Positions 1-5,394 of a stretch of 12,263 nucleotides of DNA are shown here, one piece after another (the stretch's first letter is position 1; each line of letters starts with the position of its first letter). The stretch lies in assembly GCA_026770585.1 (NCBI GenBank), contig MU646859.1:192103-204365 (forward strand), given 5' to 3'. The position numbers and the translations under genes are program-made. The stretch comes from Baffinella frigidus (lineage: Eukaryota > Cryptophyceae > Cryptomonadales > Baffinellaceae). The notes beneath the pieces are model-generated. The model did not search any database and was not told the origin of the DNA. It saw only the letters and a program-made list of their open reading frames with translations.

Positions 1-20
1 AACCCCAAACCCTCAAACAG

Positions 21-113
21 GGGCTGACGCTGCTAGCCTCGGTGCTCGCGTTGGCGGCGGTCGTGGTGCTGAGCGGGGGGGGGGCGCCGGGGGCTGTGGA
101 GGAGATGGGCCAG
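21..113 (+). CDS. Candidate exon encoding a hydrophobic membrane-type segment
   Basis: The island follows an acceptor-like ...CAAACAG and ends CAG before GTCCGC. It is 93 nt, 31 codons, phase 0 at both ends. The peptide opens GLTLLASVLALAAVVVLSGG, a run of about 18 uninterrupted hydrophobic or small residues that would suit a transmembrane helix or a signal-anchor. It then continues through Gly/Ala/Pro to an acidic stretch ending VEEMGQ. GC content and G/C third positions are much higher than in the flanks. The run of ten G within it keeps the frame open. An alternative reading as an independent ORF starting at 42 runs past 113 into fold-back element 1, so an exon ending at 113 is more believable. 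The family is not recognised. Confidence 0.5.
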
Positions 114-146
114 GTCCGCCGCGCTCCCCCAAAACGCTACATGTTC

Positions 147-300
147 ATAGTACCTGGATCTGGTTTTAGATTCGTAAAGTGGCTCGTTCTGGTACAAATA
201 ATAAAACTCAAAGGGCTAAAAGTCACTTTTAGCCCTTGAGTTTTATTATTTGTACCAGAACGAGCCATTTTACGAATCTAAAACGAGATCCAATCTCTAT
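147..300. mobile_element. Fold-back element 1 (near-perfect palindrome)
   Basis: The arms at 163-223 and 225-284 pair almost completely around a single C at 224, with one bulged A and one mismatch. Weaker pairing extends out to 147 and 300, with ATAG at the left edge and CTAT at the right. Transcribed RNA would form a hairpin of about 60 bp with almost no loop. No coding sequence fits inside. This is consistent with a non-autonomous inverted-repeat (MITE or fold-back) element; the superfamily cannot be told. Confidence 0.75.
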
Positions 301-357
301 TAATGTGTGGTTGTACACCCTGCACATCTAGTGCACGTGTCTTTTCCGGTACAACAG
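300..357. repeat. Dispersed unit, copy 1 (empty site for fold-back 2)
   Basis: TAATGTGTGGTTG followed by TACACCCTGCACATCTAGTG and CCGGTACAACAGGG recurs at 513-523 plus 697-740, where it is interrupted by fold-back element 2. Copy 1 has the two halves directly joined and so represents the uninterrupted form. Confidence 0.7.
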
Positions 358-361
358 GGCA

Positions 362-512
362 CATCCGGGACATGTTTGATTTAAAAGAAGACGAATCCCT
401 ATTTGTTCCTAGGAGTTGGACGAAAGTTGATTAGGGCTCTAAGTAAATTTAATTAGGGCCAGAATCCGGTTTGATAGGCCAATTTCTTTTCAATTAAACA
501 TGTTCCCGGATG
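362..512. mobile_element. Inverted-repeat element with CATCCGGGACATG ends
   Basis: The left end CATCCGGGACATGTTTGATT continues to about 389. It is the imperfect reverse complement of about 483-512, which ends CATGTTCCCGGATG (one extra T). The interior is AT-rich without coding potential. Part of it (about 362-448) has a reverse-complement relative at about 3221-3314, so this is a dispersed family. It lies between the two copies of the 300-357 unit. Confidence 0.65.
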
Positions 513-740
513 AATGTGTTGTTAGAGCGCTGTGCCGAGAAGTTGGCCACGGGAAATAATGAAAAATCGAAAATTGGAGCCATTTGGTCAACTTTTGAGA
601 AATTTAGTACCAATAATTTCTCAAAAGTGGACACAAACGGCTCCAATTTCTCAATTTTTCATTTCCCGGTGGCCAACTTCTCGGCACAGCGCTCTATACA
701 CCCTGTACATCTATTGTACGTTTCCCGGTACAAAAGGGTT
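513..740. repeat. Dispersed unit, copy 2, split by fold-back element 2
   Basis: The left part GAATGTGTTGTT matches the start of the 300-357 unit. The right part from 697 (TACACCCTGTACATCTATTG through GGTACAAAAGGG) matches its remainder. The inserted 524-695 palindrome separates them. Small substitutions between the copies show the duplication is not very recent. Confidence 0.65.
524..695. mobile_element. Fold-back element 2
   Basis: AGAGCGCTGTGCCGAGAAG at 524 pairs with its reverse complement ending at 695. Pairing continues with a few mismatches to ACTTTTGAGAAATT (591-604) against AATTTCTCAAAAGT (615-628), leaving a loop of about 10 nt. Total length is 172 bp. Short ORFs crossing it (from 510 and 532) are by-products of the palindrome. 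The comparison with 300-357 places its insertion at or next to a TA dinucleotide, which would suit a Tc1/mariner-type mover, but this is only a hint. Confidence 0.8.
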
Positions 741-853
741 CAACTTCGTTGAGTGAGCGGATGCTTTGAACTCTGCGGTTGGGCCCCACCAGCCACTTAG
801 GGGAGTCCCAGCTCTAAAGTTGACAGATTTGACCATGAAATTGGAGCCGTTTT
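741..853. other. Unassigned sequence
   Basis: I see no exon-like island, repeat or structured element here. Confidence 0.5.
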
Positions 854-897
854 CCACCAAAAGTCAACTCCAACTCCACCAAAAGTCAACTCCAACT
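854..897. repeat. 22-bp tandem duplication
   Basis: CCACCAAAAGTCAACTCCAA plus two bases is repeated twice in direct tandem (854-875 and 876-897). Confidence 0.85.
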
Positions 898-900
898 CCC

Positions 901-987
901 TTCTTCTTCTTCTTCTGCTTCTGCTTCTTCTGCTTCTTCTTCTTCTTCTTCTTCTTCTTCTTCTTCTTCTGCTTCTTCTTCTTCTTC
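901..987. repeat. TTC/TGC trinucleotide microsatellite
   Basis: About 29 triplets of TTC with scattered TGC. On the minus strand it would read as Glu/Lys runs, which is expected of any purine-rich trinucleotide repeat and is not evidence of a gene. Confidence 0.95.
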
Positions 988-1080
988 ATTACTCTCGATA
1001 CAGGTCCCAAATGAGGCCCGTGAGCCTTGAGTTGAGTGATTCCAAAGTCCATGAGCCTTAAGAAACGGGCCCGCCTCAGA

Positions 1081-1420
1081 GATTCGGGTGGCTGGTGGCA
1101 TAACTCGCTGCCGTCTTGGAAGTTCTATGGTCTGTGAGATTTACTCGATCGGGGTTGCTAGACCGATCTGGTAAAGTTCGGGTGGCTGATCTCGGTAGCG
1201 AGATCGATGTGGTAAACTTCGGGGGGGCTACCGAGATCGATGTGGTAGACTTGGGGTGGCGGGTGGCAGGACTCGCTGCCGTCTGGGAAGTTCTACTACA
1301 TGAATGGTGGGATCAAGGCTCAGCCTTGATGTTGTGTGAAATTTACTCGATCTCGGTAGCCAGTCGGTAGCGAGATCGCTGTCGTCAACTTGGGGTGGCT
1401 GGTGGCAGCACTCGCTGTGG
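1081..1420. repeat. Degenerate tandem units containing truncated copies of the 1497 exon
   Basis: Units begin near 1081, 1249 and 1387 with a shared GGGTGGCTGGTGGCA-ACTCGCTG motif. The first two continue into GCTGCCGTCTKGGAAGTTCTA, the start of the exon at 1497. The copy at 1271-1306 keeps the coding sense LPSGKFYYM before diverging; the copy at 1106-1126 breaks earlier. Between them are several inverted ATCTCGGTAGC / GCTACCGAGAT pieces. The ORFs across this block on either strand do not look like genes. Confidence 0.6.
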
Positions 1421-1496
1421 GGTTGCATACATGGCGGCCATGTTGGCAGTATTAATCGTCTCTCTCTCTCTGATGAAGAACGTCCCCTCCCTGCAG

Positions 1497-1547
1497 GATT
1501 CGCTGCCGTCTGGGAAGTTCTACTACATGAAGATGCTGCGTAATCAG
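1497..1547 (+). CDS. Candidate exon, peptide DSLPSGKFYYMKMLRNQ
   Basis: A pyrimidine-rich tract (TCTCTCTCTCTC, 1460-1471) and CTGCAG precede it, and GTGCGG follows. It is 51 nt, 17 codons, phase 0. The second copy at 1781-1825 differs mainly at third codon positions: TCT/TCG for Ser, CTG/CTC for Leu and CGT/CGG for Arg leave the same PSGKFYYMKMLRNQ. This pattern suggests both copies were once under selection for protein sequence. The family is not recognised. It is one of the best-supported exons here. Confidence 0.6.
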
Positions 1548-1570
1548 GTGCGGACACTCTTTTCATCATT

Positions 1571-1600
1571 TGGACGGGGAATCAACCACTGTTGGAGGCC
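1571..1600. repeat. Intron repeat TGGACCGCGAATCAACCACT (four copies)
   Basis: The motif TGGACCGCGAATCAACCACT plus GTTGGAGG occurs at 1571-1600, 2007-2025 (shortened), 2351-2378 and 2641-2668. At the first three places it lies downstream of a copy of the exon donor sequence CAGGTGCG. This marks them as paralogous intron starts. Confidence 0.75.
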
Positions 1601-1645
1601 CCACAGCAACGCAAGCCGGTCAGAACTGTTCGCTTTACAACACCA

Positions 1646-1785
1646 CACAGCGGGCTACGAAGGGATTTTCGGCCCATTTTGGGCCGAGTGACCGTTACCT
1701 TATCCGTAGGAACGCCCCCTAAGTCCCTACGGATTGCCTACCGTAGGGTCCTAGGTCGTATCGCTTAGGGGTTATTCAAGATCCC
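1646..1785 (-). mobile_element. Element A, copy 1 (minus orientation, lacks one end)
   Basis: CACAGCGGGCTACGAAGGG starts the copy. Its core is CCCTACGGATTGCCTACCG followed by TAGGG. It ends in GGGTTATTCAAGATCCC, where other copies continue to a second CACAGCGG-type terminus. The family therefore has inverted ends CACAGCGGRCTWCGAAGGG and a length of roughly 165-170 bp. Here the missing terminus is replaced directly by exon sequence at 1781-1790. No ORF is present, so it is non-autonomous. Confidence 0.75.
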
Positions 1786-1825
1786 GTCGGGGAAGTTCTA
1801 CTACATGAAGATGCTCCGGAATCAG
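1781..1825 (+). CDS. Second copy of the PSGKFYY exon
   Basis: It encodes IPSGKFYYMKMLRNQ and is followed by GTGCGGACATTC, paralogous to the donor of the 1497 exon. Its acceptor side (TTCAAG) and first bases belong to the end of element A, so the 5' boundary may be element-derived. It could be an alternative (mutually exclusive) exon or a decaying duplicate. The synonymous differences from 1497-1547 favour past selection. Confidence 0.4.
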
Positions 1826-1850
1826 GTGCGGACATTCTTTTTGTCATTTT

Positions 1851-2006
1851 AATAGGGTAACGGCCTGAAAAGGGGGTAGTTAGGCCTACGGCATTGCCTA
1901 GGACCTCCTACCGTAGGCCGAGACTCTTTGGTCCTAGGATCCCTCGGCCTACGGTAGGAGGTCCTAGGCAATGCCGTATGCCTAACTATCCCATTTTCAG
2001 GCCGTT
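1851..2006. mobile_element. Element B, copy 1 (palindromic)
   Basis: TAGGGTAACGGCCTGAAA on the left pairs with TTTCAGGCCGTT on the right. The arms continue through TAGTTAGGC, GGCATTGCCTAGGACC and CTACCGTAGGCCGAG to a 20-30 nt centre containing GGTCCTAGGATCC. Two other copies lie at 3744-3909 and 8677-8838. This copy sits in an intron start between TCATTT and GGACCGCG. The same site is empty at about 1570, which defines its borders. Confidence 0.85.
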
Positions 2007-2105
2007 GGACCGCGAATCATCCACTCCACTTAGCAGCGGTCGGATACAGTCCATCTAAACGATTTTTACTAGAATCTTATCTATTTTCATTGGACTCTAA
2101 CCGCA

Positions 2106-2129
2106 TTTCCCCCGGACATCCGGGGGAAA
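2106..2129. other. 11-bp perfect hairpin
   Basis: TTTCCCCCGGA and TCCGGGGGAAA flank a 2-nt centre. It is not followed by a U-run and sits in intron-like DNA, so a terminator role is not supported. Confidence 0.7.
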
Positions 2130-2183
2130 AGGAACTCGGCCGCTGCTTAGGATTTATTATACATGTAGTTGCCCACTTAGCGA

Positions 2184-2212
2184 TGCTCAGGTGCGAAAAT
2201 CCTTTGTCATTT
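2184..2212 (+). pseudogene. Remnant of the 1497 exon end and donor
   Basis: GATGCTCAGGTGCG followed by AAAATCCTTTGTCATTT matches the exon end and intron start at 1811-1847. The stretch CCGGAAT has been lost from the exon end. It is a third paralogous junction, and element C follows immediately. Confidence 0.55.
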
Positions 2213-2349
2213 CCACCAGCCATCCCAAGTGGCTCAAATAGTGCCCTGGAAGGTCTTCGAATTTACCTTGCATGGGGGTCGGACCCGACCCCGATGGTAA
2301 ATCGAATATGTCCCAGAGCACTATTTGAGCCACCTCCATTGGCTAGTGG
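2213..2349. mobile_element. Element C, imperfect palindrome
   Basis: CCACCAGCCATCCCAAG, GTGGCTCAAATAGTGC and ATTTACC on the left are answered by GGTAAAT, GCACTATTTGAGCCAC and GGCTAGTGG on the right. Arms are about 54 nt with several mismatches. The loop contains a smaller GGGGTCGGACCCGACCCC palindrome. It occupies the same intron position as element B copy 1. Confidence 0.75.
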
Positions 2350-2429
2350 TTGGACCGCGAGTCAACCACTGTTGGAGGTTCACGCGAGGGGGAGAGGTGG
2401 GACGCGACCAGAGGGCTCTGGCTGCCCGT

Positions 2430-2502
2430 ATGGTGTATTAGTTAGTCGTATATGTCATGGTGTATTAGTTAGTCGTATATGGTGTATTAGTTAGTCGTAT
2501 AT
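2430..2502. repeat. Minisatellite, unit about 22 bp (GTATATGGTGTATTAGTTAG)
   Basis: Three units with small length differences. The same family recurs on the plus strand at 4611-4735 and 4825-4957, and on the minus strand at 4262-4318; a fragment lies at 3601-3616. Confidence 0.85.
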
Positions 2503-2534
2503 GTCAACGCTGGACGCTGGGGTCCAGCGTTGAC
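2503..2534. other. 13-bp perfect hairpin
   Basis: GTCAACGCTGGAC and GTCCAGCGTTGAC flank a 6-nt loop, directly at the end of the minisatellite. The stretch that follows, 2535-2740, holds only the TGGACCGCG motif copy at 2641 and no gene that I can see. Confidence 0.7.
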
Positions 2535-2740
2535 CACCCTCGCGTCCAGGGGTGCAGTCTGCGGCCAGCAGGGTCCTATTGTTTTCAGAGGAAGAACGCG
2601 GCTGAATTACGGATTGAATATCGTTGCGTACATCCAGCGTGGACCGCGAATCAACCACTGTTGGAAGTGAGATTCCTGGTAGCACATAATTGACTGTGGG
2701 TTTAGGTGGGAAGTATGATGAGGAGCGTCGGGCGGATCCC

Positions 2741-2967
2741 TCAACCCCAAACCCTAATCCCTCATCCCCAAACCCTGAACCATGAACCATGAACCATGAA
2801 CCCTGAACCATGAACCCTGATCCATGAACCCTGAACCCTGAACCCTGAACCATGAACCCTGAACCTTCGGTATAAACCCAATCCCTCATCCCCAAACCCT
2901 GAACCATGAACCCTGAACCATGAACCCTGAACCATGAACCCTGAACCATGAACCCTGAACCCTGAAG
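2741..2967. repeat. AACCCTGAACCATG minisatellite
   Basis: Fourteen- and seven-base units of AACCCTG and AACCATG form two blocks split by TTCGGTATAAACC. A GCGTCGGGCGGATC motif stands before each block set (2727 and 2984). The minus-strand ORFs here (2491-2949, 2762-2983) translate to MVQGSGFRVHGSGF-like repeats and are by-products. Confidence 0.95.
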
Positions 2968-3052
2968 CGTAGGTGGTGTTCAAGCGTCGGGCGGATCACT
3001 AATCCCCAAACCCTGAACCCTGAACCCTGAAAGAAGCATGGCTTTTCTGCAG

Positions 3053-3100
3053 AACAGTGTCCGCCTATGTCGGGAGCTCGAAAACCTAAAGGACCTAAAA
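3053..3100 (+). CDS. Candidate exon, peptide NSVRLCRELENLKDLK
   Basis: It follows TTTTCTGCAG, a good acceptor, and stops at AAA before GTCAAACTGG. It is 48 nt, phase 0. The peptide is charged and helix-prone, with a Leu spacing that would suit a coiled coil. It is a single copy, so there is no comparison to support it, and the donor is not of the CAG|GT type seen elsewhere. An ATG at 3038 opens a 41-codon frame through it, but I prefer the exon reading. Confidence 0.4.
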
Positions 3101-3167
3101 GTCAAACTGGTCATATCCAAATGTCAAACTGGTCAAATACCGTGGAACCCTGAACCCTAACCCGTAG

Positions 3168-3433
3168 GCGGCGTTCAAGCGGAGGGAGGCGGCGCACAAT
3201 TCAGCTGAACTGTTTCCATATGGTTTACTTAGGGCCCTATTAATCTTCGTCCAACTCCTATGAACAAATAGGGGTTCATTTCATTTTAAATTAGACATGT
3301 CCCCGGATTAAACCCGTAGGCGGCGCACAAGGCGGCGCACAAGTCGCTCGGGGACGTGCACATCACTGGTCAAATGTCAAACCGGTCAAATCCTTTGTAA
3401 GAACGGTAGGCGGCGCACACGTCGCTCGGGGAC
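3168..3433 (+). pseudogene. Three truncated copies of the 3506 exon
   Basis: Each begins right after a TAG acceptor and a shared intron end. The copy at 3168-3199 has AAFKRREAAH and then breaks. The copy at 3321-3364 has AAHKAAHKSLGDVHI and then breaks. The copy at 3409-3437 is shorter, with a Thr where Lys is expected. Between the copies the intron motif CTGGTCAAATGTCAAACYGG recurs (3113, 3366, 3450). They look like serial duplications of acceptor plus exon start. Confidence 0.6.
3221..3314 (-). repeat. Reverse-complement relative of the 362-448 element
   Basis: Read on the minus strand it gives GGGGACATGTCTAATTTAAA, CCCCTATTTGTTC, TAGGAGTTGGACGAA and AGGGCCCTAAGTAAA. These match in order to 367-448. 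It separates two truncated exon copies. Confidence 0.7.
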
Positions 3434-3505
3434 GTGCATACCCTGATACTGGTCAAATATCAAACTGGTCAAATCCCGTTGAACCCTGAACCCTATGACG
3501 CGTAG

Positions 3506-3589
3506 GCGGCGTTCAAGCGGAGGGAGGCGGCGCACAAGGCGGCACACAAGTCGCTCGGGGACGTGCACATCATGCAGTCGTATAAGCAG
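3506..3589 (+). CDS. Candidate exon, Lys/Arg/His/Ala-rich helix
   Basis: The acceptor is GACGCGTAG and the donor is CAG|GTGCGTGTG, close to a textbook donor. It is 84 nt, 28 codons, phase 0. The peptide begins AAFKRREAAHKAAHKSLGDV and ends HIMQSYKQ, with an internal AAHK repeat. It is strongly basic and probably helical. Partial relatives lie at 3168, 3321, 3409 and 3712-3932, and an inverted piece at 4174-4208. The 3712-3932 relative differs by TAT AAG versus TAC GAG (one synonymous change, one Lys to Glu). The family is not recognised; a membrane-binding helical domain or a coiled coil is possible, but nothing here proves either. Confidence 0.6.
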
Positions 3590-3654
3590 GTGCGTGTGTA
3601 CGTATATGGTGTGTTATTTTCGTATATATCGATGTTTACTACACGATTCACGTA

Positions 3655-3706
3655 CGCTATCCGCGGTTAATGGGGGCGCTAGCACCGCGTGACCACCTCG
3701 TGACCT
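3655..3706. repeat. Inverted dispersed repeat, copy 1 (partner 4440-4492)
   Basis: CCGCGGTTAATGGGGGCGCT continued by AGCACCGCGTGACCACC and TCGTGACCTG is the reverse complement of 4440-4492 with only a few changes. The pair is about 780 bp apart and could form a large stem-loop. Confidence 0.8.
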
Positions 3707-3711
3707 GAGCG

Positions 3712-3932
3712 GCGGGAGGCGGCGCACAAGGCGGCGCACAAGTTCATAGGGTAACGGCCTGAAAATGGGGTAGTTAGGCATACGGCATTGCCTAGGACCT
3801 CCTACCGTAGGCCGAGACTTTCTGGTCCTAGGATCCCTCGGCCTACGGTAGGAGGCCCTAGGCAATGCCGTATGCCTAACTACCCCATTTTCAGGCCGTT
3901 AGTCTATGAACATCATGCAGTCGTACGAGCAG
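3712..3932 (+). pseudogene. Copy of the 3506 exon interrupted by element B
   Basis: The left part GAGGCGGCGCACAAGGCGG to CACAAGT and the right part ACATCATGCAG to GAGCAG|GTGCGTGTCC match the 3506 exon. In between, 15 exon bases are missing and element B is inserted. The left frame would stop within the element (TAA in GGGTAACGG). The copy cannot make the normal segment unless the element is removed, and I see no frame-preserving splice for that. Confidence 0.65.
3744..3909. mobile_element. Element B, copy 2, inside exon sequence
   Basis: Ends TCATAGGGTAACGGCC and GGCCGTTAGTCTATGA are inverted repeats, continuing to long arms. With the adjoining exon bases the termini read GTTCATAG...CTATGAAC. 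Total length is 166 bp. Comparison with the intact exon at 3506 shows a 15-bp loss at the insertion point rather than a clear target-site duplication. ORFs across it on both strands are products of the palindrome. Confidence 0.85.
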
Positions 3933-3943
3933 GTGCGTGTCCA

Positions 3944-4061
3944 CACAGCGGACTTCGAAGGGATTTTGAATAACCCCTAAGCGATAAGACCTTGGACCCT
4001 ACGGTAGGCAACCCGTAGGGGCATAGGGGGCTCCTACGGATAAGGTAACGGAAACTCGGGC
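3944..4061 (+). mobile_element. Element A, copy 2
   Basis: It starts CACAGCGGACTTCGAAGGG and passes GAATAACCCCTAAGCGATAA and the hairpin core CCCTACGGTAGGCAACCCG to GGTAACGGAAACTCGGGC. It lacks the far inverted end. It sits 11 bases after the donor of the interrupted exon copy. A short run of GTATAGGG variants (4063-4110) follows. Confidence 0.75.
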
Positions 4062-4105
4062 TGTATAGTGTATAGGGTATAGCGTATAGGGTTTGGTGTT
4101 TCGGG

Positions 4106-4222
4106 TATAGTTGGATGTTACAAACTAGTCGCTACTAGGCATAGCTACTCCACTTGCACATTGGCTCTCAGACTGCAAGATGTGCACGTCCCCGAGCGAC
4201 TTGTGTGTAACATCCAACTATA
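4106..4222. repeat. Inverted-repeat element enclosing an exon fragment
   Basis: TATAGTTGGATGTTACA at 4106-4122 is answered by TGTAACATCCAACTATA at 4206-4222. Pairing continues inward as ACTAGTCGCT against AGCGACTTGT. The right arm includes 4174-4208, which is the reverse complement of CACAAGTCGCTCGGGGACG plus TGCACATC, i.e. the 3506 exon. An exon piece has thus been captured in inverted orientation. Confidence 0.65.
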
Positions 4223-4261
4223 GGCTTAGCTGCCAGCATGGTGCAGGTTCGTCGGTGACAT

Positions 4262-4318
4262 GGCATACACGACTAACTAATACACCATATACGACTAAGT
4301 GATGCTCCATATACGACC
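4262..4318 (-). repeat. 22-bp minisatellite in inverse orientation
   Basis: Two to three units of the GTATATGGTGTATTAGTTAG family read on the minus strand. The next 120 bases (4319-4439) hold nothing I can assign. Confidence 0.75.
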
Positions 4319-4439
4319 TGTGCCTGCGAGTCGCGTGCCCCAAATCGAACTTCGACTTTTAAGATGCCAACTTCTGGATGGACCCCTTTGGACATGTAGT
4401 GTTTTGAATTCAAATATGCTGTATTGCGGTGTGTAAGAT

Positions 4440-4538
4440 CAGGTCACGAGGTGGTCACGCGGTTCTAGCGCCCCCATTAACCACGGATAACGCCCCCATT
4501 AACCGCGGACAACGTCGGTCACGAGGTGGTCACGCGGT
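4440..4538. repeat. Partner of 3655-3706, plus internal duplications
   Basis: CGCCCCCATTAACCRCGGAY is present twice in tandem (4469 and 4491). GGTCACGAGGTGGTCACGCG is present at 4442 and 4517. The whole is the inverted partner of 3655-3706. Confidence 0.75.
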
Positions 4539-4552
4539 CCCCGAAACGCTAG

Positions 4553-4593
4553 GTGATGGCGAAGCGGCTGAAGCTGAAGCAGGTCGCGGCGGC
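4553..4593 (+). pseudogene. Truncated copy 1 of the 5012 exon
   Basis: It follows CGCTAG and encodes VMAKRLKLKQVAA before diverging at CCCACAAGACCCTTCCAG. Relative to the intact exon it has CGG for AGG (both Arg), GTC for GTG (Val) and GCG for GCA (Ala), all synonymous. Confidence 0.6.
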
Positions 4594-4610
4594 CCCCACA
4601 AGACCCTTCC

Positions 4611-4735
4611 AGTCGTATATCCTGTATTACTTAGTCGTATATGGTGTATTAGTGAGTCGTATATGGTGTATTACTTACTTAGTCGTATATGGTGTATTAC
4701 TTAGTCGTATATGGTGTATTAGTTAGTCGTATATC
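4611..4735. repeat. 22-bp minisatellite, array 2
   Basis: Five to six units of AGTCGTATATGGTGTATTAC with length variants, located between two truncated exon copies. An ORF from 4429 to 4704 that reads LSRIWCIS repeats is a by-product. Confidence 0.9.
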
Positions 4736-4762
4736 CCTAAACACTACACCCCACTACGCTAG

Positions 4763-4820
4763 GTGATGGCGAAGAGGCTGAAGCTGAAGCAGGTCGCAGC
4801 GGCCGCTAAGCTCAAGACCC
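4763..4820 (+). pseudogene. Truncated copy 2 of the 5012 exon
   Basis: It follows CACTACGCTAG, the same acceptor context as the intact exon, and encodes VMAKRLKLKQ then VAAAAKLKT. It breaks at the same TTCCAGTCGT junction as copy 1, so the block exon-start plus minisatellite was duplicated as a unit of about 210-250 bp. Confidence 0.65.
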
Positions 4821-4824
4821 TTCC

Positions 4825-4957
4825 AGTCGTGTATCGTGTATTAGTGAGTCGTATATGGTGTATTCGTGAGTCGTATGTGGTGTATTAGTGAGTCGTACAT
4901 GGTGTATTACTTACTTAGTCGTATATGGTGTATTAGTTTGTCGTATATTGTGTATTT
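4825..4957. repeat. 22-bp minisatellite, array 3
   Basis: Six degenerate units, paralogous to 4611-4735 and placed between the second truncated exon copy and the intact exon. Confidence 0.9.
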
Positions 4958-5011
4958 CTCCAAACTCCAAACCCTAAACTAACCCCTACACCCTACACCC
5001 CACTACGCTAG

Positions 5012-5098
5012 GTGATGGCGAAGAGGCTGAAGCTGAAGCAGGTGGCAGCGGCCGCTAAGCTCAAGACCCGCCACCAGGCGTCCCTCCACGCCGATAAG
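5012..5098 (+). CDS. Candidate exon, Lys/Ala-rich helix
   Basis: It follows CACTACGCTAG and is 87 nt, 29 codons, phase 0, encoding VMAKRLKLKQVAAAAKLKT then RHQASLHADK. It ends AAG before GCAACC, so the donor would be GC rather than GT; a downstream half copy (5395-5441) has the same end with GTGATG. The peptide is basic and helical, like the 3506 exon. Two upstream copies keep its first half with only synonymous differences. GC donors occur in eukaryotes as a minority class and are commoner in dinoflagellates. The open frame from 5012 to 5215 that reads on into NPNPPSTL repeats is a read-through. Confidence 0.55.
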
Positions 5099-5099
5099 G

Positions 5100-5200
5100 C
5101 AACCCCCTACACCCTCAACCTCAACCCTAACCCACCCTCAACCCTCAACCCTAACCCACCCTCAACCCTGAACCCTAACCCCGAAGTGTGGACCCGAAAG
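5100..5200. repeat. CCCTCAACCCTAACCCA minisatellite
   Basis: Units of CCCTCAACCCTAACCCA and CCCTCAA in direct tandem immediately after the exon. Confidence 0.8.
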
Positions 5201-5227
5201 CAGCCGAACCCCTAACCCCGAAACCTG

Positions 5228-5270
5228 AGAGCTCTAGACCCGCCACCAGGCGTCCCTCCACGCCGATAAG
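5228..5270 (+). pseudogene. 3'-half copy of the 5012 exon
   Basis: GAGCTCTAGACCCGCCACC through GCCGATAAGGCAACCCCC repeats the end of the 5012 exon with its GC junction. AAG has become TAG, giving an in-frame stop in the exon frame. Confidence 0.6.
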
Positions 5271-5281
5271 GCAACCCCCCA

Positions 5282-5373
5282 CACAGCAGACATTGAAGGG
5301 ATTTCGAATAACCCTTGCGCGATAAGACATAGGACCCTACGGTAGGCAATCCGTAGGGACATAGGGGGGTCCC
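5282..5373 (+). mobile_element. Element A, copy 3 (truncated)
   Basis: It starts CACAGCAGACATTGAAGGG, passes GAATAACCC and the core CCCTACGGTAGGCAATCCG, and stops near CATAGGGGGGTCCCC. It is inserted 11 bases after the exon-half copy end at 5270. Confidence 0.75.
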
Positions 5374-5394
5374 CACACCCTAGACCTGAAACTC

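Noticed and set aside
864-1101. Glu- or Lys-rich minus-strand frames
   Set aside because: They translate the TTC/TGC microsatellite. No splice signals or conserved copies support a gene.
2106-2129. Rho-independent terminator
   Set aside because: The stem has no T-run after it and the DNA is evidently eukaryotic intron-like sequence.
2491-2949. 152-codon minus-strand open frame (VHGSGFMVQGSG-like repeats)
   Set aside because: It is a direct translation of the AACCCTGAACCATG minisatellite; the 14-base unit is open in several frames and gives no independent coding signal.
3614-3973. Overlapping frames on both strands with RRPRDPRTR-like text
   Set aside because: They are products of the palindromic element B (similar peptides on both strands), not a gene.
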